From assembly GCA_031292515.1 (NCBI GenBank), contig JARLGZ010000134.1:1-62313 (forward strand): 62,313 nucleotides of DNA, in the 5' to 3' direction. The notes under the pieces were generated by a model. The model made no database searches. It was given only the letters and a program-made list of their open reading frames with translations, and had not been told where the DNA came from. Source of the DNA: Puia sp. Its GTDB lineage: Bacteria; Bacteroidota; Bacteroidia; Chitinophagales; Chitinophagaceae. Every line of letters starts with the position of its first letter. Positions within the stretch are counted from its first letter, which is position 1. The position numbers and the translations under genes are program-made. Shown piece after piece: positions 41,785 to 51,415 of this stretch.

Positions 41785-42384
41785 TCAACGATGTAAGAAC
41801 GGAAAAACAAAACAGTACAGCAGGGATACGGCCGTGATCATATGTCTGCGGAGGCTGTGGATGGTCCTGAAAGCCAGGTTGTTTACAGACTGGTAATTCA
41901 TGCTCAACCGGTCCGCGATCTGTTCATAGCTGAGCCCCTCGTTAAACCTCAGCTCCAGGATCAGTTTCTGGCGGCTGGTGAGATTGGAGAGGGCCCGCGA
42001 GAGCCTGCTCTTCTTCTCCCTGTCGATATCGGAGGAGATAATGATCTCTTCGACGCTCTGTTCCGAGGAGAGCAGCGTTTCCGGAACCAGGGTATAGCTG
42101 GTCTGGCCTTCCTTCTTTATCTTTTTGAGGACGATATTGCGTAAGACTTTTACCAGATAGCTTTGAATATGACTCACATCCGAAAGGGTCTCCCGGTAAT
42201 TCCATATTTCTATGAAGACTTCCTGGAGGGCATCTTTGGCGAGTTCCCGGTTGCTGGTCATCCGGGTAGCCGTCGAGAATAGCTTATCGACATAGCGGTC
42301 ATAGAAATAGCCCAATGCCTGGGGATCTCCCTGTTTTAGACGGGTCCATTGCGCCGAGTCGATATGTGGAGTGTAGTCAGACAT
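41785..42384 (-). CDS. ECF-type RNA polymerase sigma factor
   Basis: 199 aa from the Met at 42384; 20 more codons upstream are open. Sigma-70 region 2 is at about 12-75 (GYFYDRYVDKLFSTATRMT, ELAKDALQEVFIEIW) and region 4 at about 125-180 (LTSRQKLILELRFNEGLSYEQIADRLSMN). The C-terminus is hydrophobic (MITAVSLLYCFVFPFL), a feature often seen in Bacteroidota PUL sigma factors. With FecR and SusC it makes a complete trans-envelope induction circuit. Confidence 0.9.
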   Translation of the reverse strand: MSDYTPHIDSAQWTRLKQGDPQALGYFYDRYVDKLFSTATRMTSNRELAKDALQEVFIEIWNYRETLSDVSHIQSYLVKVLRNIVLKKIKKEGQTSYTLVPETLLSSEQSVEEIIISSDIDREKKSRLSRALSNLTSRQKLILELRFNEGLSYEQIADRLSMNYQSVNNLAFRTIHSLRRHMITAVSLLYCFVFPFLHR

Positions 42385-42692
42385 CTGAGATCCAAATTTA
42401 ATAAAAGCCTTTCTCAATAAGCTTGCAAGAAAGACCTTAACCAAAAGATAATGTGATCAACAATAATCCGGCCCGGGAATCAGGATCGTTTTTTTAGATA
42501 GAATGAGGTTCTGAGAGAAAGACGTTTGGAAATTTCATCACTCATAAGCCGTTCTCCACGATAGTTAGTTTAACAAAGGCAAATTATAATAAAATCCCGG
42601 ATTCTCACAATGCAATTTAAAATTTGTTGATAAACCAGCTTACGCAAACGTTTGTGAAGGGCATTTCCGGATCCCGCAATTATTGATCGGGA
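42385..42692. other. Gap between the sigma factor and the rhamnosidase, likely PUL promoter region
   Basis: 308 bp without a gene and without a repeat array. It should contain the promoter of the sigma/FecR/SusC/SusD operon. The most notable element is the CAAACGTTTG palindrome near 42645-42654. Confidence 0.4.
42642..42657. promoter_or_regulatory. LacI-type operator-like palindrome
   Basis: ACGCAAACGTTTGTGA has a perfect 10-bp core, CAAACGTTTG, with the central CG typical of LacI/GalR family operators. It lies 35 bp before the end of the rhamnosidase gene's flank and 258 bp upstream of the sigma factor start. A LacI-type regulator is encoded at 13225-14358, but no link is shown. Confidence 0.35.
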
Positions 42693-45512
42693 TCATCGGA
42701 CAGCGGCTCCTTCCACGATAAAATGATACCGCCCGGATCCGATCCTGAGTACCAGGCAGCCATCTTCCCGGCCAATCATCTTTATATCTCTTTCACCCGT
42801 CTTTACTGTATGTGTCTTTCTATCGAGGAGCTGTCTCTCTCCTTCCTTTACGGCGTCCTCCTGTTTTGCCGGGAGATAGACCGTCGCATGGCTGTTCGCC
42901 GGGACTTCCAGCGTCCAGTCAAAAACACCTTTCTCTTTTTGCCAGTTACTGACGATCAATCCATAGGGAGAGTGATAAGACGCTTTTACGAAATGCAGGT
43001 CATCGGCCGCCGGGGGGATCGGCCTCATGAGGATCTCGCTGAAAGCAGGAGCCGATGCTTTGATCCCTGCCAGGCTCTCGTAGTACCAGGTCAGCAGGTC
43101 CCCTATCATCATGACATGGTTGGCAGAGTTCATGGCGGGGTCTGCCGTGTTGCCGTTCCAAAGCTCCCAGATCGTGGTTGCACCCTGCGTAAGCATGTAG
43201 CCCCAGCCGGGGTAACTCGTCGTGGTCGCCAGGCGATAGGCGATATCCGGCCGTCCGTTGTTCATGAAGCAGCGCATCAGCTGCTGGATACCCACCAGGC
43301 CGGTCGTGATATGGCCTCCTCCCTCATTCATCGTCTTATCCACCACATGGGCAAATACGGCGGCGCGCCGTTCTTCCGGAACGATCCCGAAAGCGAGGGC
43401 CAGCACATTTGCCGTTGTCGTATTATTGGCATAATAGTCCTTGCCGGGATTCAGGAATTGATGGTTGACCGCGTCCCTCACATTCCTGGCTTCTTCGGCA
43501 AAATAGGCGATATCTTCCTTCTTATCCTGCATGGAGGCAAAGCCGTTCATGATATTTACCAGGTCGTAGTAGAAGACCGTGCTGAGATAGTCCCCGGGAG
43601 TTTTGCGGGTCGAATCGTTGGAAAAAATCATGGTGAGGGTTTCGGGCGGTACGCACCAGTCCCCATAGGAGTTAGCGGTAATCAAGGTATCTTTCATGTA
43701 CCGCTCCTTCATATATGCCAGCCATTTTTTTATGGACTCATAATGATGAAGGATCGGCTCCCGGTCACCATATTGCTGGTATATCATACGGATATTGTAC
43801 ACATAGGCGGAAGGCCAGGTCGTATTATCCGTATACATCCTCCAATAAGCAGGGGCCACATCGGGTATGCTGCCGGCGTCATTCTGAGCGTCTTCGATAT
43901 CCTGCATCCATTTGGAATACAGCAGGTGGGTGGAAAAGAGATAGCTCTCGCCGGTCCCTACCGCCGCCCTGTCGCCGAGCCAGCCCATCCGTTCGTCCCG
44001 TTGCGGACAATCGGTGGGAATACCGCGGTAGTTACTGCGGATACCCCAGTACATGTTGTGATAGATCTTATTAAGTACCTCGTTGGAAGTCTTTATATGA
44101 CCGGTGATCTCCAGGTCATCGTGCACCACTTCTCCCCGGATCGTTTCGAGTGTCGGGACGCCCGGGAAACCGCTCAGTTCCACATACCGGAATCCATGAT
44201 AGGTGAAGCGGGGTCGCCAGGTCTCCAGGCCCTCCCCTTTCAGGGTATAGATATCCGTTACCCTGGCGTCGCCCAGGTTCTCTGTATAGAGGGTGCCGTC
44301 TTCCCTGAGTCGTTCTGCGAAGCGCAGCTTTACGACCTGCCCCTTCGGGCCCCGGACTTTCAACCGGACCCAGCCCACCATGTTCTGTGCCATATCGAAT
44401 ATATATACTCCCCGCTTCGGTTGCGTAAAAGACCGGGGCTGCAGGGTCTGCATGATGCGAATGGGTGGGTTCAGCTGAGACTGGACGACGGGCGCCGCCG
44501 GCGCCACGATCTGCACCGGCTGCCATCTGGCGCCGGATCCACGATCGATCTTAAAACCAGGCTGGGTCCAGGCCCCGAATTCCCGGGTGGCGTCATACTC
44601 TTCTCCATCGTATTCGTTGTTGGCCAGGATCGGGCCGTCGCCGCTTATCATCCAGGAGCCGTCGGTGCCGATATGGAGCCGCCGCCCATCGGCAAAGCTG
44701 ATCTCCAGCTGCATCAGCAATTTGGGGAAGCCGTAGTTCACGCAATTATTCGTGGTGTCTTCGAGATGTTGCCGGATGGCGACAAACCTACCATTGCCCA
44801 GGATGACGCCGATAGCATTGGGGCCGCTTCTGAGCAGGGAACTGACGTCATAAGTATTATAGAAGACTCTTTTGGCATAATCCGTCGGACCGGGTGCCAG
44901 CACCTGGTCTCCTACCCTCACCCCGTTGAGGTATAACTCGTATAGCCCGACCCCGGAGATATAGGCCATGGCTTTTTTTATTTTCCCGGCGGCGACAAAC
45001 TCTTTGCGGAGATAACGGGCCGCCACCCGTGTAAACCGGTCATCCGGTCTTTCGGCAGAGGAGAAGACGCCATCGTAGCCGATCCATCGGGCCGACCAGT
45101 CGGGCGTGGTCAGCAGTCCCATGGACCAATGCGCGACCGGGCTCCAGGCAGATACTTTTCCGTCGGCGGTCCATACCATGACCTTCCAGTAACATTCCTG
45201 GCGGCTGTGTAAGGCAGCACCCCCATAGGGCACACGAACCGAATTTTGTGAAGTTTTTTTTTGGCTGTCCCACAGGTCGCCGACGCCCCGGGCTGCATTT
45301 TCCGGGGAAGAAGCGACGATCACCCGGTAAGCAGTTTGTATGACGGAACGCAGTTCCGATCTCAGTTCCCAGCTCAGATGCGGGGTCAATATATCCATGC
45401 CCAAAGGCTCCCGGACATCCTCGCATAACAGGCGCCGCACCTTCAACGCCTGCGCTCCGGAGACCAGGTGAAATAGCAGGAAAAACGCCGGTAGGAAGAA
45501 ATATTTTCTCAT
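42693..45512 (-). CDS. GH78 alpha-L-rhamnosidase
   Basis: 939 aa from the Met at 45512 that starts a signal peptide (MRKYFFLPAFFLLFHLVSGAQ). N-terminal beta-sandwich domains (about 35-420) include the fold that places a carbohydrate-binding site; the (alpha/alpha)6 catalytic barrel spans about 450-800 with the family hallmark GIPTDCPQRDERMGWLGD, including the acid motif. A C-terminal beta domain ends the protein. It removes alpha-L-rhamnose from glycans or glycosides. It stands outside the sigma-controlled operon but next to it. Confidence 0.9.
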   Translation of the reverse strand: MRKYFFLPAFFLLFHLVSGAQALKVRRLLCEDVREPLGMDILTPHLSWELRSELRSVIQTAYRVIVASSPENAARGVGDLWDSQKKTSQNSVRVPYGGAALHSRQECYWKVMVWTADGKVSAWSPVAHWSMGLLTTPDWSARWIGYDGVFSSAERPDDRFTRVAARYLRKEFVAAGKIKKAMAYISGVGLYELYLNGVRVGDQVLAPGPTDYAKRVFYNTYDVSSLLRSGPNAIGVILGNGRFVAIRQHLEDTTNNCVNYGFPKLLMQLEISFADGRRLHIGTDGSWMISGDGPILANNEYDGEEYDATREFGAWTQPGFKIDRGSGARWQPVQIVAPAAPVVQSQLNPPIRIMQTLQPRSFTQPKRGVYIFDMAQNMVGWVRLKVRGPKGQVVKLRFAERLREDGTLYTENLGDARVTDIYTLKGEGLETWRPRFTYHGFRYVELSGFPGVPTLETIRGEVVHDDLEITGHIKTSNEVLNKIYHNMYWGIRSNYRGIPTDCPQRDERMGWLGDRAAVGTGESYLFSTHLLYSKWMQDIEDAQNDAGSIPDVAPAYWRMYTDNTTWPSAYVYNIRMIYQQYGDREPILHHYESIKKWLAYMKERYMKDTLITANSYGDWCVPPETLTMIFSNDSTRKTPGDYLSTVFYYDLVNIMNGFASMQDKKEDIAYFAEEARNVRDAVNHQFLNPGKDYYANNTTTANVLALAFGIVPEERRAAVFAHVVDKTMNEGGGHITTGLVGIQQLMRCFMNNGRPDIAYRLATTTSYPGWGYMLTQGATTIWELWNGNTADPAMNSANHVMMIGDLLTWYYESLAGIKASAPAFSEILMRPIPPAADDLHFVKASYHSPYGLIVSNWQKEKGVFDWTLEVPANSHATVYLPAKQEDAVKEGERQLLDRKTHTVKTGERDIKMIGREDGCLVLRIGSGRYHFIVEGAAVR

Positions 45513-45592
45513 GAGCGCGAAGCAGGGTGTGGTTGCTACCAAGAGACCCGCTTCCCGCCGGGATACTCACGCGGAATCAAAAAAGTTGTGCT

Positions 45593-45645
45593 TCTATCTG
45601 TTTCGGCCTATCCGTTTCGGTCTATCCGGTCTATCCGTGCCGGCG
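45593..45645. repeat. Tandem array, unit about 14 bp, 4 copies
   Basis: Units resemble CTATCCGTTTCGGT. The array ends at the stop codon of the MacB-like gene (TAA at 45647) and precedes the rhamnosidase gene. Confidence 0.6.
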
Positions 45646-45646
45646 C

Positions 45647-48088
45647 TTAGTCCGCCTTCAGACTTCTGGTCGGATTCATCAGTGCCGCTTTTACCGATTG
45701 GAAGCTCACGGTGACCAACGCGATCAGCATGGCGGACAGGCCCGCTACCCCGAAAATGAGCCACCAGCTGAAGGTTGCGCGGTAGACAAAATCCTGCAGC
45801 CATTTATTCATGATCCACCAGCCCAGGGGCGCCGCGATCAGGAAGGCGATCGCCACCAGCTTTATAAAATTGGCGGACAGCAAGCCGACGATCCCCTGCA
45901 CGCTTGCTCCCAATACTTTGCGGATGCCGATCTCCTTTGTCCTCTGTTCGGCTACGAAGGTGGCGAGCCCGAATATACCGAGACAGGAGATCAGGATGGC
46001 GAGCACCGAGAAAACCATGGCAATCTTTCCCACCTGTTGTTCAGACTGATACATCTCGTTAAAGGAATCGTCCAGGAACCTGAAACTGAATGGCACTCCT
46101 GGCGCCAGGGACTTCCAGGCGTTCCCGATCTTTTCCACCAGGGGACCCGCGGCGGCTGTACGGATCTTAAAGGAAGCGAGCCCGGTGCTTCTTTGCAACA
46201 TAAAAATGAGCGGCCGGATCTCATGATGCAGGGTCTCAAAGTTGAAATTCTTCACGACACCGATGATCGGGTGATCGGTCCGCTTATTTGCTCCGTCAAA
46301 AGTATAGATGTTCTTTCCGATCGGATCGGCATATCCCAGGATGGCGGCGGTTGTCTCGTTGATGATGATTGCCGATGAGTCGGTTCCGAATCGGGGTGAG
46401 AAGTTTCTTCCCCGCACCAGCCCGATACCAATCGTCCCAAGATAGTCGCTGTCGATGCCCCAGGTCTCCACATTGAAACTATTCGATGCGGTGGCGACGG
46501 GGTCTTTAAAAATATTATAGACATTACGCGCCGATTTCGATACCGGCAGAAAGGCGCTGAGCGTGCCGCTCTTTATGCCGGATAGCTGCACGACCTCTTT
46601 TTTAAATGCGTCGGCATTGGCGCCCAGCGCGTCCACGCCGTCTACGATCAGCACCTGGTCCTTACTGAATCCCAGGTCACGTGTTTGAATATAACGCAGT
46701 TGCCGGAACACCACAATCGTTCCGATCATCAACAGGATGGAAGTGGCAAACTGGAATACCACCAATGCGCTTCGGAGGCTACCGCTCTTTGTGCCGGCGG
46801 CGAGTTTGCCTTTCAATACCTCGATGGGTTTGAAGGCGGAAAGGAAAAACGCGGGATAGCAACCGGCCAGCAGGCCCACGACAAAAGGCAGGCACAGGAG
46901 CAAGGGCAGGATCACGGGTGAGAAGAGGCTCGCCGTACTCATCGTCTTGCCGGAGAGGGTGTTGAAGAGGGGTAAGGCCAGAAAAGCGATGCCGATGGCG
47001 ATCAGCAGGGACAGGAAAACCATGAGCGTGGACTCGGTCAGGAACTGGATGATCAATTCTTTTCTTTCCGTGCCCAATACCTTGCGGATACCGACTTCCC
47101 TCGCCCTCCCGGCGGAACGGGCCGTCGTCAGGTTCATAAAATTGACGCATGCTATGAGCAGTATGAAGAGGGCCACCGCCGAGAAAATGGCGACATACTG
47201 CACACTCCCGGACGGGCTCAGTTCTTCCCCTCCCTGTCTGTCGGAATACAGGTGGATCTTTGTAACGGGGATCAACGAGAAACGGACCCGGTTACCCGAT
47301 TTTTCAAAATCCTCCAGGCTGTAGATCTGGAAGTCCTTAAGCGCGGGTATCAGGTATTTTTTTACATAATCCGGGAATACCCTTTCAAATGCCTTATAGT
47401 CGGTGCCGGGCCGGAGCGCCAGGTAGGTATGAAAATTGACATTGCCTATCTGCCCCCATTGGTAATCCAGGCTCTTCATCGAGAACAGCAGATCGAAGTG
47501 GAAATGAGTATTGCCGGGCATGTCTGCGATGACGGCATTCACCTTGTATGGCACATCTTTTCCGCCTTCCCGCACTTCCAATGTCTTTCCCGCGGCGTTT
47601 GCCGACCCGAAATACCGGGTGGCGGCCGAGGCAGTCATCACGACCGAACGGGGCTCGTCGAGCGCGGTCCGGGTATCGCCGTCGATGGCTGGAAAATGAA
47701 AAACCGCAAAGAATGTCGAATCGACGTATGCGAAATGTTCTTCGCTGATAAATTCGCTTCCCTTCCTGATAAGCCTCGTATCCCCATGTTGAGAGTAGAT
47801 CCTGCTGAAGTTCTCCACCTCGGGATAGTCCTTTTTTAGCAAGCCCCCCATCATGTCGGAGGTCTCCGCGACACGAAGTTCCTGTCCGCCCCATCGGGCA
47901 TCCATATTGATGCGGTAGATGTTTCCCGCCTTATCGTAGTACCGGTCGAAACTGAGTTCATCCAGTACGTATAATGCTATCAGTAAAAAACAGCCGAGGC
48001 CGATGGCGAGGCCGGTGATATTGATAACCGAAAAGGTCCTATTCCGCAGCAGGTTTCTCCAGGCAACTTTCAGGTAGTTTTTTAGCAT
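45647..48088 (-). CDS. MacB/FtsX-like ABC transporter permease, full length
   Basis: 813 aa from the Met at 48088 (MLKNYLKVAWRNLLRNRTFS). The longer open frame upstream reads through an 18-bp repeat array and is not credible. The layout is: membrane helix, MacB-type periplasmic domain, FtsX core 1 (REVGIRKVLGTE), two more helices, second periplasmic domain, FtsX core 2 with EIGIRKVLGAS, and three C-terminal helices. Related proteins act as permeases for an ATPase encoded elsewhere. It is a paralogue of the interrupted gene at 130-2187 and shows what that copy lacks. Confidence 0.9.
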   Translation of the reverse strand: MLKNYLKVAWRNLLRNRTFSVINITGLAIGLGCFLLIALYVLDELSFDRYYDKAGNIYRINMDARWGGQELRVAETSDMMGGLLKKDYPEVENFSRIYSQHGDTRLIRKGSEFISEEHFAYVDSTFFAVFHFPAIDGDTRTALDEPRSVVMTASAATRYFGSANAAGKTLEVREGGKDVPYKVNAVIADMPGNTHFHFDLLFSMKSLDYQWGQIGNVNFHTYLALRPGTDYKAFERVFPDYVKKYLIPALKDFQIYSLEDFEKSGNRVRFSLIPVTKIHLYSDRQGGEELSPSGSVQYVAIFSAVALFILLIACVNFMNLTTARSAGRAREVGIRKVLGTERKELIIQFLTESTLMVFLSLLIAIGIAFLALPLFNTLSGKTMSTASLFSPVILPLLLCLPFVVGLLAGCYPAFFLSAFKPIEVLKGKLAAGTKSGSLRSALVVFQFATSILLMIGTIVVFRQLRYIQTRDLGFSKDQVLIVDGVDALGANADAFKKEVVQLSGIKSGTLSAFLPVSKSARNVYNIFKDPVATASNSFNVETWGIDSDYLGTIGIGLVRGRNFSPRFGTDSSAIIINETTAAILGYADPIGKNIYTFDGANKRTDHPIIGVVKNFNFETLHHEIRPLIFMLQRSTGLASFKIRTAAAGPLVEKIGNAWKSLAPGVPFSFRFLDDSFNEMYQSEQQVGKIAMVFSVLAILISCLGIFGLATFVAEQRTKEIGIRKVLGASVQGIVGLLSANFIKLVAIAFLIAAPLGWWIMNKWLQDFVYRATFSWWLIFGVAGLSAMLIALVTVSFQSVKAALMNPTRSLKAD

Positions 48089-48109
48089 ATATCCGGATTT
48101 ACCGTCAAC

Positions 48110-48240
48110 AATAGAATTGTAGTCACGAATAGAATTGCAGTCACGAATAGAATTGCAGTCACGAATTGCAGTCAGCAACAGAAGCAATAGACTTTTATAG
48201 CCGGCAATAAATTTATAGCTGGCAATAAATTTATCGTCAG
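48110..48240. repeat. Two adjacent 18-bp tandem arrays
   Basis: AATAGAATTGCAGTCACG occurs three times in register (48110-48163) plus a partial copy; TTTATAGCCGGCAATAAA occurs twice (48194-48229) plus a partial. They are upstream of the full-length MacB-like gene. The copies within each block differ by only one base, so this expansion looks recent. Confidence 0.8.
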
Positions 48241-48612
48241 AATTAACTTATTGCTGGCGCTGATAGCATGGATTCTATCTTTCAAAACGGGTGCCCGATT
48301 TACAGTACCTTGATAGTCAACTTTCTGCCTTCTCCAAAGACGGTTCCACTGTTCGTTTGCGATACACAGGGAGTCCGGTTTTGCAAAAATTTCAGGATAT
48401 AGCCTTTTAGGACGCGCCGGTCCGCCCCGGCTCGTAAACAGGGGCCGCCGGCAGGCATCTGCGCCTTCGGCGTCCGCCCCTTCCAAAAACAGGAAAAATG
48501 TCTTTTACGGGGAAAGCATTTGCATTTATATTATTCGTAAAACTATATTTATCAGCAACATACACTCTGGCATTCTTTAGGACTTGTATAGGCATACTGA
48601 CAAACGAAGACT
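48241..48612. other. Divergent intergenic region between the MacB-like gene and the PA14 protein gene
   Basis: About 370 bp. It has no convincing gene; a 104-codon minus-strand frame runs through the repeats. The promoter of the PA14/T9SS gene is at its right side. Confidence 0.35.
48519..48551 (+). promoter_or_regulatory. Bacteroidota-type promoter for the PA14/T9SS gene
   Basis: TTTG (48519-48522) and TATATTTA (48544-48551, 7 of 8 match to TAnnTTTG) are 21 bp apart, as expected for the -33/-7 promoter of this phylum. The start codon is 61 bp downstream. Confidence 0.45.
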
Positions 48613-50178
48613 ATGAAGACTATCATCAAAATTCACAACCGCCCCCTGAAGGCTCTTCTTTCCCTGGCAGCTGCCCTGTTGCTCATTACCGGAGAAATCG
48701 ACGCGCAATGTACACCCCAGGGTAACCAGACGTCTTATGGAACCGGAAACGTCTGGATCGGCTATGTCTACCAGGGCAAAAACTTTAATACCTATAAAGG
48801 GTATGTAAACGAAGGTGCCGCCGCGAGCCCCAATTTCAATGAGAGCTTTGGAGGCAACCAGGTAAATTACAACACGAATGGCTGCCCTGCTTATACAGAC
48901 ACTTTTAGCGTGAGGTATAAATTGACGGAAACCCTGGCCAGCGGCACTTATGTCATTACGGTCGGCGGCGATGACGGTTACCGCCTCAGCCTGGATGGCG
49001 GGTCGACCTGGACGATCAACAAATGGCAGGACCAGGGTTATGGTACGACAACGGATACCCTGACCCTTAGCGGCACTTATAATCTCGTGCTGGAATATTA
49101 TGAGGACTTCGGGGCGAACCAGGTCTCTTTCAACCAGACCATGATCTGCATGGCGACCGGAGATCAGACCGTATATGGCACGAATAATACCTGGATCGGT
49201 TACATCTACCAGGGGATGAACTTTAATACTTTCAAGGGGACTGTTACGGAAGGAAGTTCCAGCAATCCCACTTTTGACGAGAATTTCGGCAATACGTCCA
49301 ACAGTGCGATCAATTATAATACAAGCGTCTGTTCGATACAGACCCAGCAGTTCAGCGCCCGTTACCGGCTCCAAAAAACGCTGGCGGCGGCCAATTACGT
49401 GTTTACCGTTGGCGGTGACGATGGCTTCCGTTTCAGCATCGACGGTGGCAACACCTGGGTGATCAACAAATGGCAGGACCAAAGCTATGTCGTAAGCAGC
49501 TATACGGCCACGCTTGCCGCCGGGACCTACAATATGGTGTTGGAGTATTACCAGAATGGGGGCGCCGATCGGGTCAGCTTCACCTATTCCTCCAGCATCC
49601 TGCCGATCACGCTGATCAGCTGGTCTGCAAAAGCCGTCTCTGCGAGCCAGACCGATCTCCAGTGGAAATGCACCGATGCCGTCAATTTCGACCATTTCAA
49701 CGTTCAGCGGAGTTCAGACGGAAGTTCATTTTCGAACATCGCGACGATAGCCGGCGATACAGCCAACAACAATACGGCGAATAACCAGGATGCCTGGTCG
49801 TATACAGATAACTATGCTTATAGCGGAAACCTGTACTACCGGCTGGCAATGGTAGACAAGAATGGGACTACCACTTATTCAACAGTACTTCAGCTGAATG
49901 GACAGAATAGTTCCAGTTCCCGGATCAGCATCTATCCGACCCTGGTGGAAGGCGGCACCGTCTTTGTCGAATCCACGCAGCCTGTCAACCAGGCGAGATG
50001 GGAGTTGTTCGACCTGAGCGGTCGCAAGGTCGGCGAACAGCAGTGGGCGGTATTGAGCGGTCGCCAGCAGGTGTCGATGTCGGGGAGTGGCGGAGGCCAC
50101 CTGATAGCGGGTTCTTATATCGCCAGGCTCACCGCCGGCAACAGCATTCTGGCCAGACAGATCCTCGTGGTCAGGTAA
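48613..50178 (+). CDS. Secreted protein with two PA14-like domains and a T9SS sorting domain
   Basis: 521 aa with a signal peptide (to about 34). Residues about 40-180 and 185-335 are two copies of the same domain, each with a PA14-like core: GYVYQGKNFNTYKG, then TVGGDDGYRLSLDGG and a closing LVLEYYEDFG strand. A fibronectin-like segment (about 335-440) and a type A T9SS sorting domain (about 435-521, ISIYPTLVEGG, then IAGSYIARLTAGN, ending RQILVVR) follow. It should reach the cell surface or medium through type IX secretion. PA14 domains usually bind carbohydrates; the ligand is unknown. Confidence 0.85.
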   Translation: MKTIIKIHNRPLKALLSLAAALLLITGEIDAQCTPQGNQTSYGTGNVWIGYVYQGKNFNTYKGYVNEGAAASPNFNESFGGNQVNYNTNGCPAYTDTFSVRYKLTETLASGTYVITVGGDDGYRLSLDGGSTWTINKWQDQGYGTTTDTLTLSGTYNLVLEYYEDFGANQVSFNQTMICMATGDQTVYGTNNTWIGYIYQGMNFNTFKGTVTEGSSSNPTFDENFGNTSNSAINYNTSVCSIQTQQFSARYRLQKTLAAANYVFTVGGDDGFRFSIDGGNTWVINKWQDQSYVVSSYTATLAAGTYNMVLEYYQNGGADRVSFTYSSSILPITLISWSAKAVSASQTDLQWKCTDAVNFDHFNVQRSSDGSSFSNIATIAGDTANNNTANNQDAWSYTDNYAYSGNLYYRLAMVDKNGTTTYSTVLQLNGQNSSSSRISIYPTLVEGGTVFVESTQPVNQARWELFDLSGRKVGEQQWAVLSGRQQVSMSGSGGGHLIAGSYIARLTAGNSILARQILVVR

Positions 50179-50221
50179 AAGACAGCCCTAACAAATAGGC
50201 TGATATCTTAATCTGTAATCT

Positions 50222-50246
50222 CAAAAGCCCCCGGAGGGGGCTTTTG
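50222..50246. terminator. Bidirectional rho-independent terminator
   Basis: CAAAAGCCCCC (50222-50232) and GGGGGCTTTTG (50236-50246) are perfect complements with a 3-nt loop. It lies 43 bp after the PA14/T9SS stop and 32 bp after the end of the minus-strand MFP gene, so it can serve both convergent genes. Confidence 0.85.
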
Positions 50247-50278
50247 TTATGAAAGGGCTTATCCTACTGAGGCTTATC

Positions 50279-51415
50279 CTATTGAACCGGGCTGCCATTC
50301 CTTTTCTCTTCGCTGGCGCTCTTTACCAGAACGTCACCGGCATTCAGCGAACCATAGATTTCGGTCTTGCCACCCTGGGAACGCCCGGTTTTCACGTCTA
50401 TCCATTCCGCTTTGTGATCGGTGACCCTGATGACGAAAACCCTCTCCGTGGAATTCACAACTGCCGTCTGCGGCACGACAAAGGTGCTGTCTTTAGCGGG
50501 AAGAGGCAGGCTCACTTCCGCCACCATGCCCGGCAACAATTTCTTGTCGTTGCTGTACACGTCCATTTCAATACGTTCGGCGCGGAGGTGGTTGTCAAGG
50601 GCTCCGGCGAGGCGGTTGACCCTGGCCTTAAAGACCTGGTTAGGCAAGGCTTTCACAGAGAAGCTCACCTCGTCCCCATTGTTCAGATAACCCGTGAAGT
50701 CTTCGGGTACGGATACCACCAGGCGCATATGCTTTTGTTCCTGCAACGTGAACATCGGCTGCTCAGAGCCCTTGCCTGAAGGCCCTACATAAGCGCCGGG
50801 GTTGACGTTCCTGGAACTGATCACCCCGTTGAAAGGGGCTCTTACTTCGAGATATTTCAGTGTTTCAGCGACCTCGTTATAGGCTGACCTGGCTGCGTCG
50901 AGCTGCGCAAAATCCGATTTCTGACGGGCATCCGCCTGGTCGATATCGTTTTTAGAGATCGTACCGGGCGTCTTGCTGGTCTCTACGATCCGGTCATAGT
51001 TAGCCTTGCTGGCTATATAGATGGCTTCCTGCGATTTCACTTTGGACTGGGCATTTGCCAGCTGCGAAGAGAGTTCGGGCGCTTCGAGCGTCGCCAGCAA
51101 CTGTCCTGCCTTGACTTCCGACCCTACGTCGGCGTACAACTTCTTCACAAAGCTGTTCTCTTTGGCGTAGAGATCGACCTGTTGAAAGGCGATGAGCTCG
51201 CCGGGGGTATAGAACGTTGTCGCCAGCCTGCCCTTTTCGAGGACGAAAGTGGCAGCCGGGGCCGCCGTACTGTCGGCGTGGTGTTCTTTCGGTTCCTTGT
51301 CTTTTTCCTTCTCCGCACCATCCGAAGAGGAGCATCCGCTAAATAAGGTGGCGACCAGCAAGGCGCAAGCGGTAACGAAGGCAAATGACGGTTTGTTATT
51401 TCTCATTTTGTTCAT
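50279..51415 (-). CDS. RND efflux membrane fusion (periplasmic adaptor) protein
   Basis: 378 aa. Lipobox ATLFSGC; a charged linker (KEKDKEPKEH) then the usual adaptor layout: barrel-sandwich/lipoyl halves around a helical hairpin (AELSSQ-like LEAPELSSQLANAQSKVKSQ), a beta-barrel domain (KALPNQVFKARVNRLAG) and a membrane-proximal domain (VVPQTAVVNSTERVFVI). It links the RND pump to the TolC-type channel. The gene overlaps the RND pump gene by 20 nt, so they are co-translated. Confidence 0.9.
   Translation of the reverse strand: MNKMRNNKPSFAFVTACALLVATLFSGCSSSDGAEKEKDKEPKEHHADSTAAPAATFVLEKGRLATTFYTPGELIAFQQVDLYAKENSFVKKLYADVGSEVKAGQLLATLEAPELSSQLANAQSKVKSQEAIYIASKANYDRIVETSKTPGTISKNDIDQADARQKSDFAQLDAARSAYNEVAETLKYLEVRAPFNGVISSRNVNPGAYVGPSGKGSEQPMFTLQEQKHMRLVVSVPEDFTGYLNNGDEVSFSVKALPNQVFKARVNRLAGALDNHLRAERIEMDVYSNDKKLLPGMVAEVSLPLPAKDSTFVVPQTAVVNSTERVFVIRVTDHKAEWIDVKTGRSQGGKTEIYGSLNAGDVLVKSASEEKRNGSPVQ

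Noticed and set aside
42723-44936. 737-codon plus-strand ORF
   Set aside because: It is antisense to the GH78 rhamnosidase, which has clear family motifs on the minus strand.
48172-48486. 104-codon minus-strand ORF upstream of the MacB-like gene
   Set aside because: Its C-terminus is translated repeat sequence (INLLPAI twice) and no family is recognisable.
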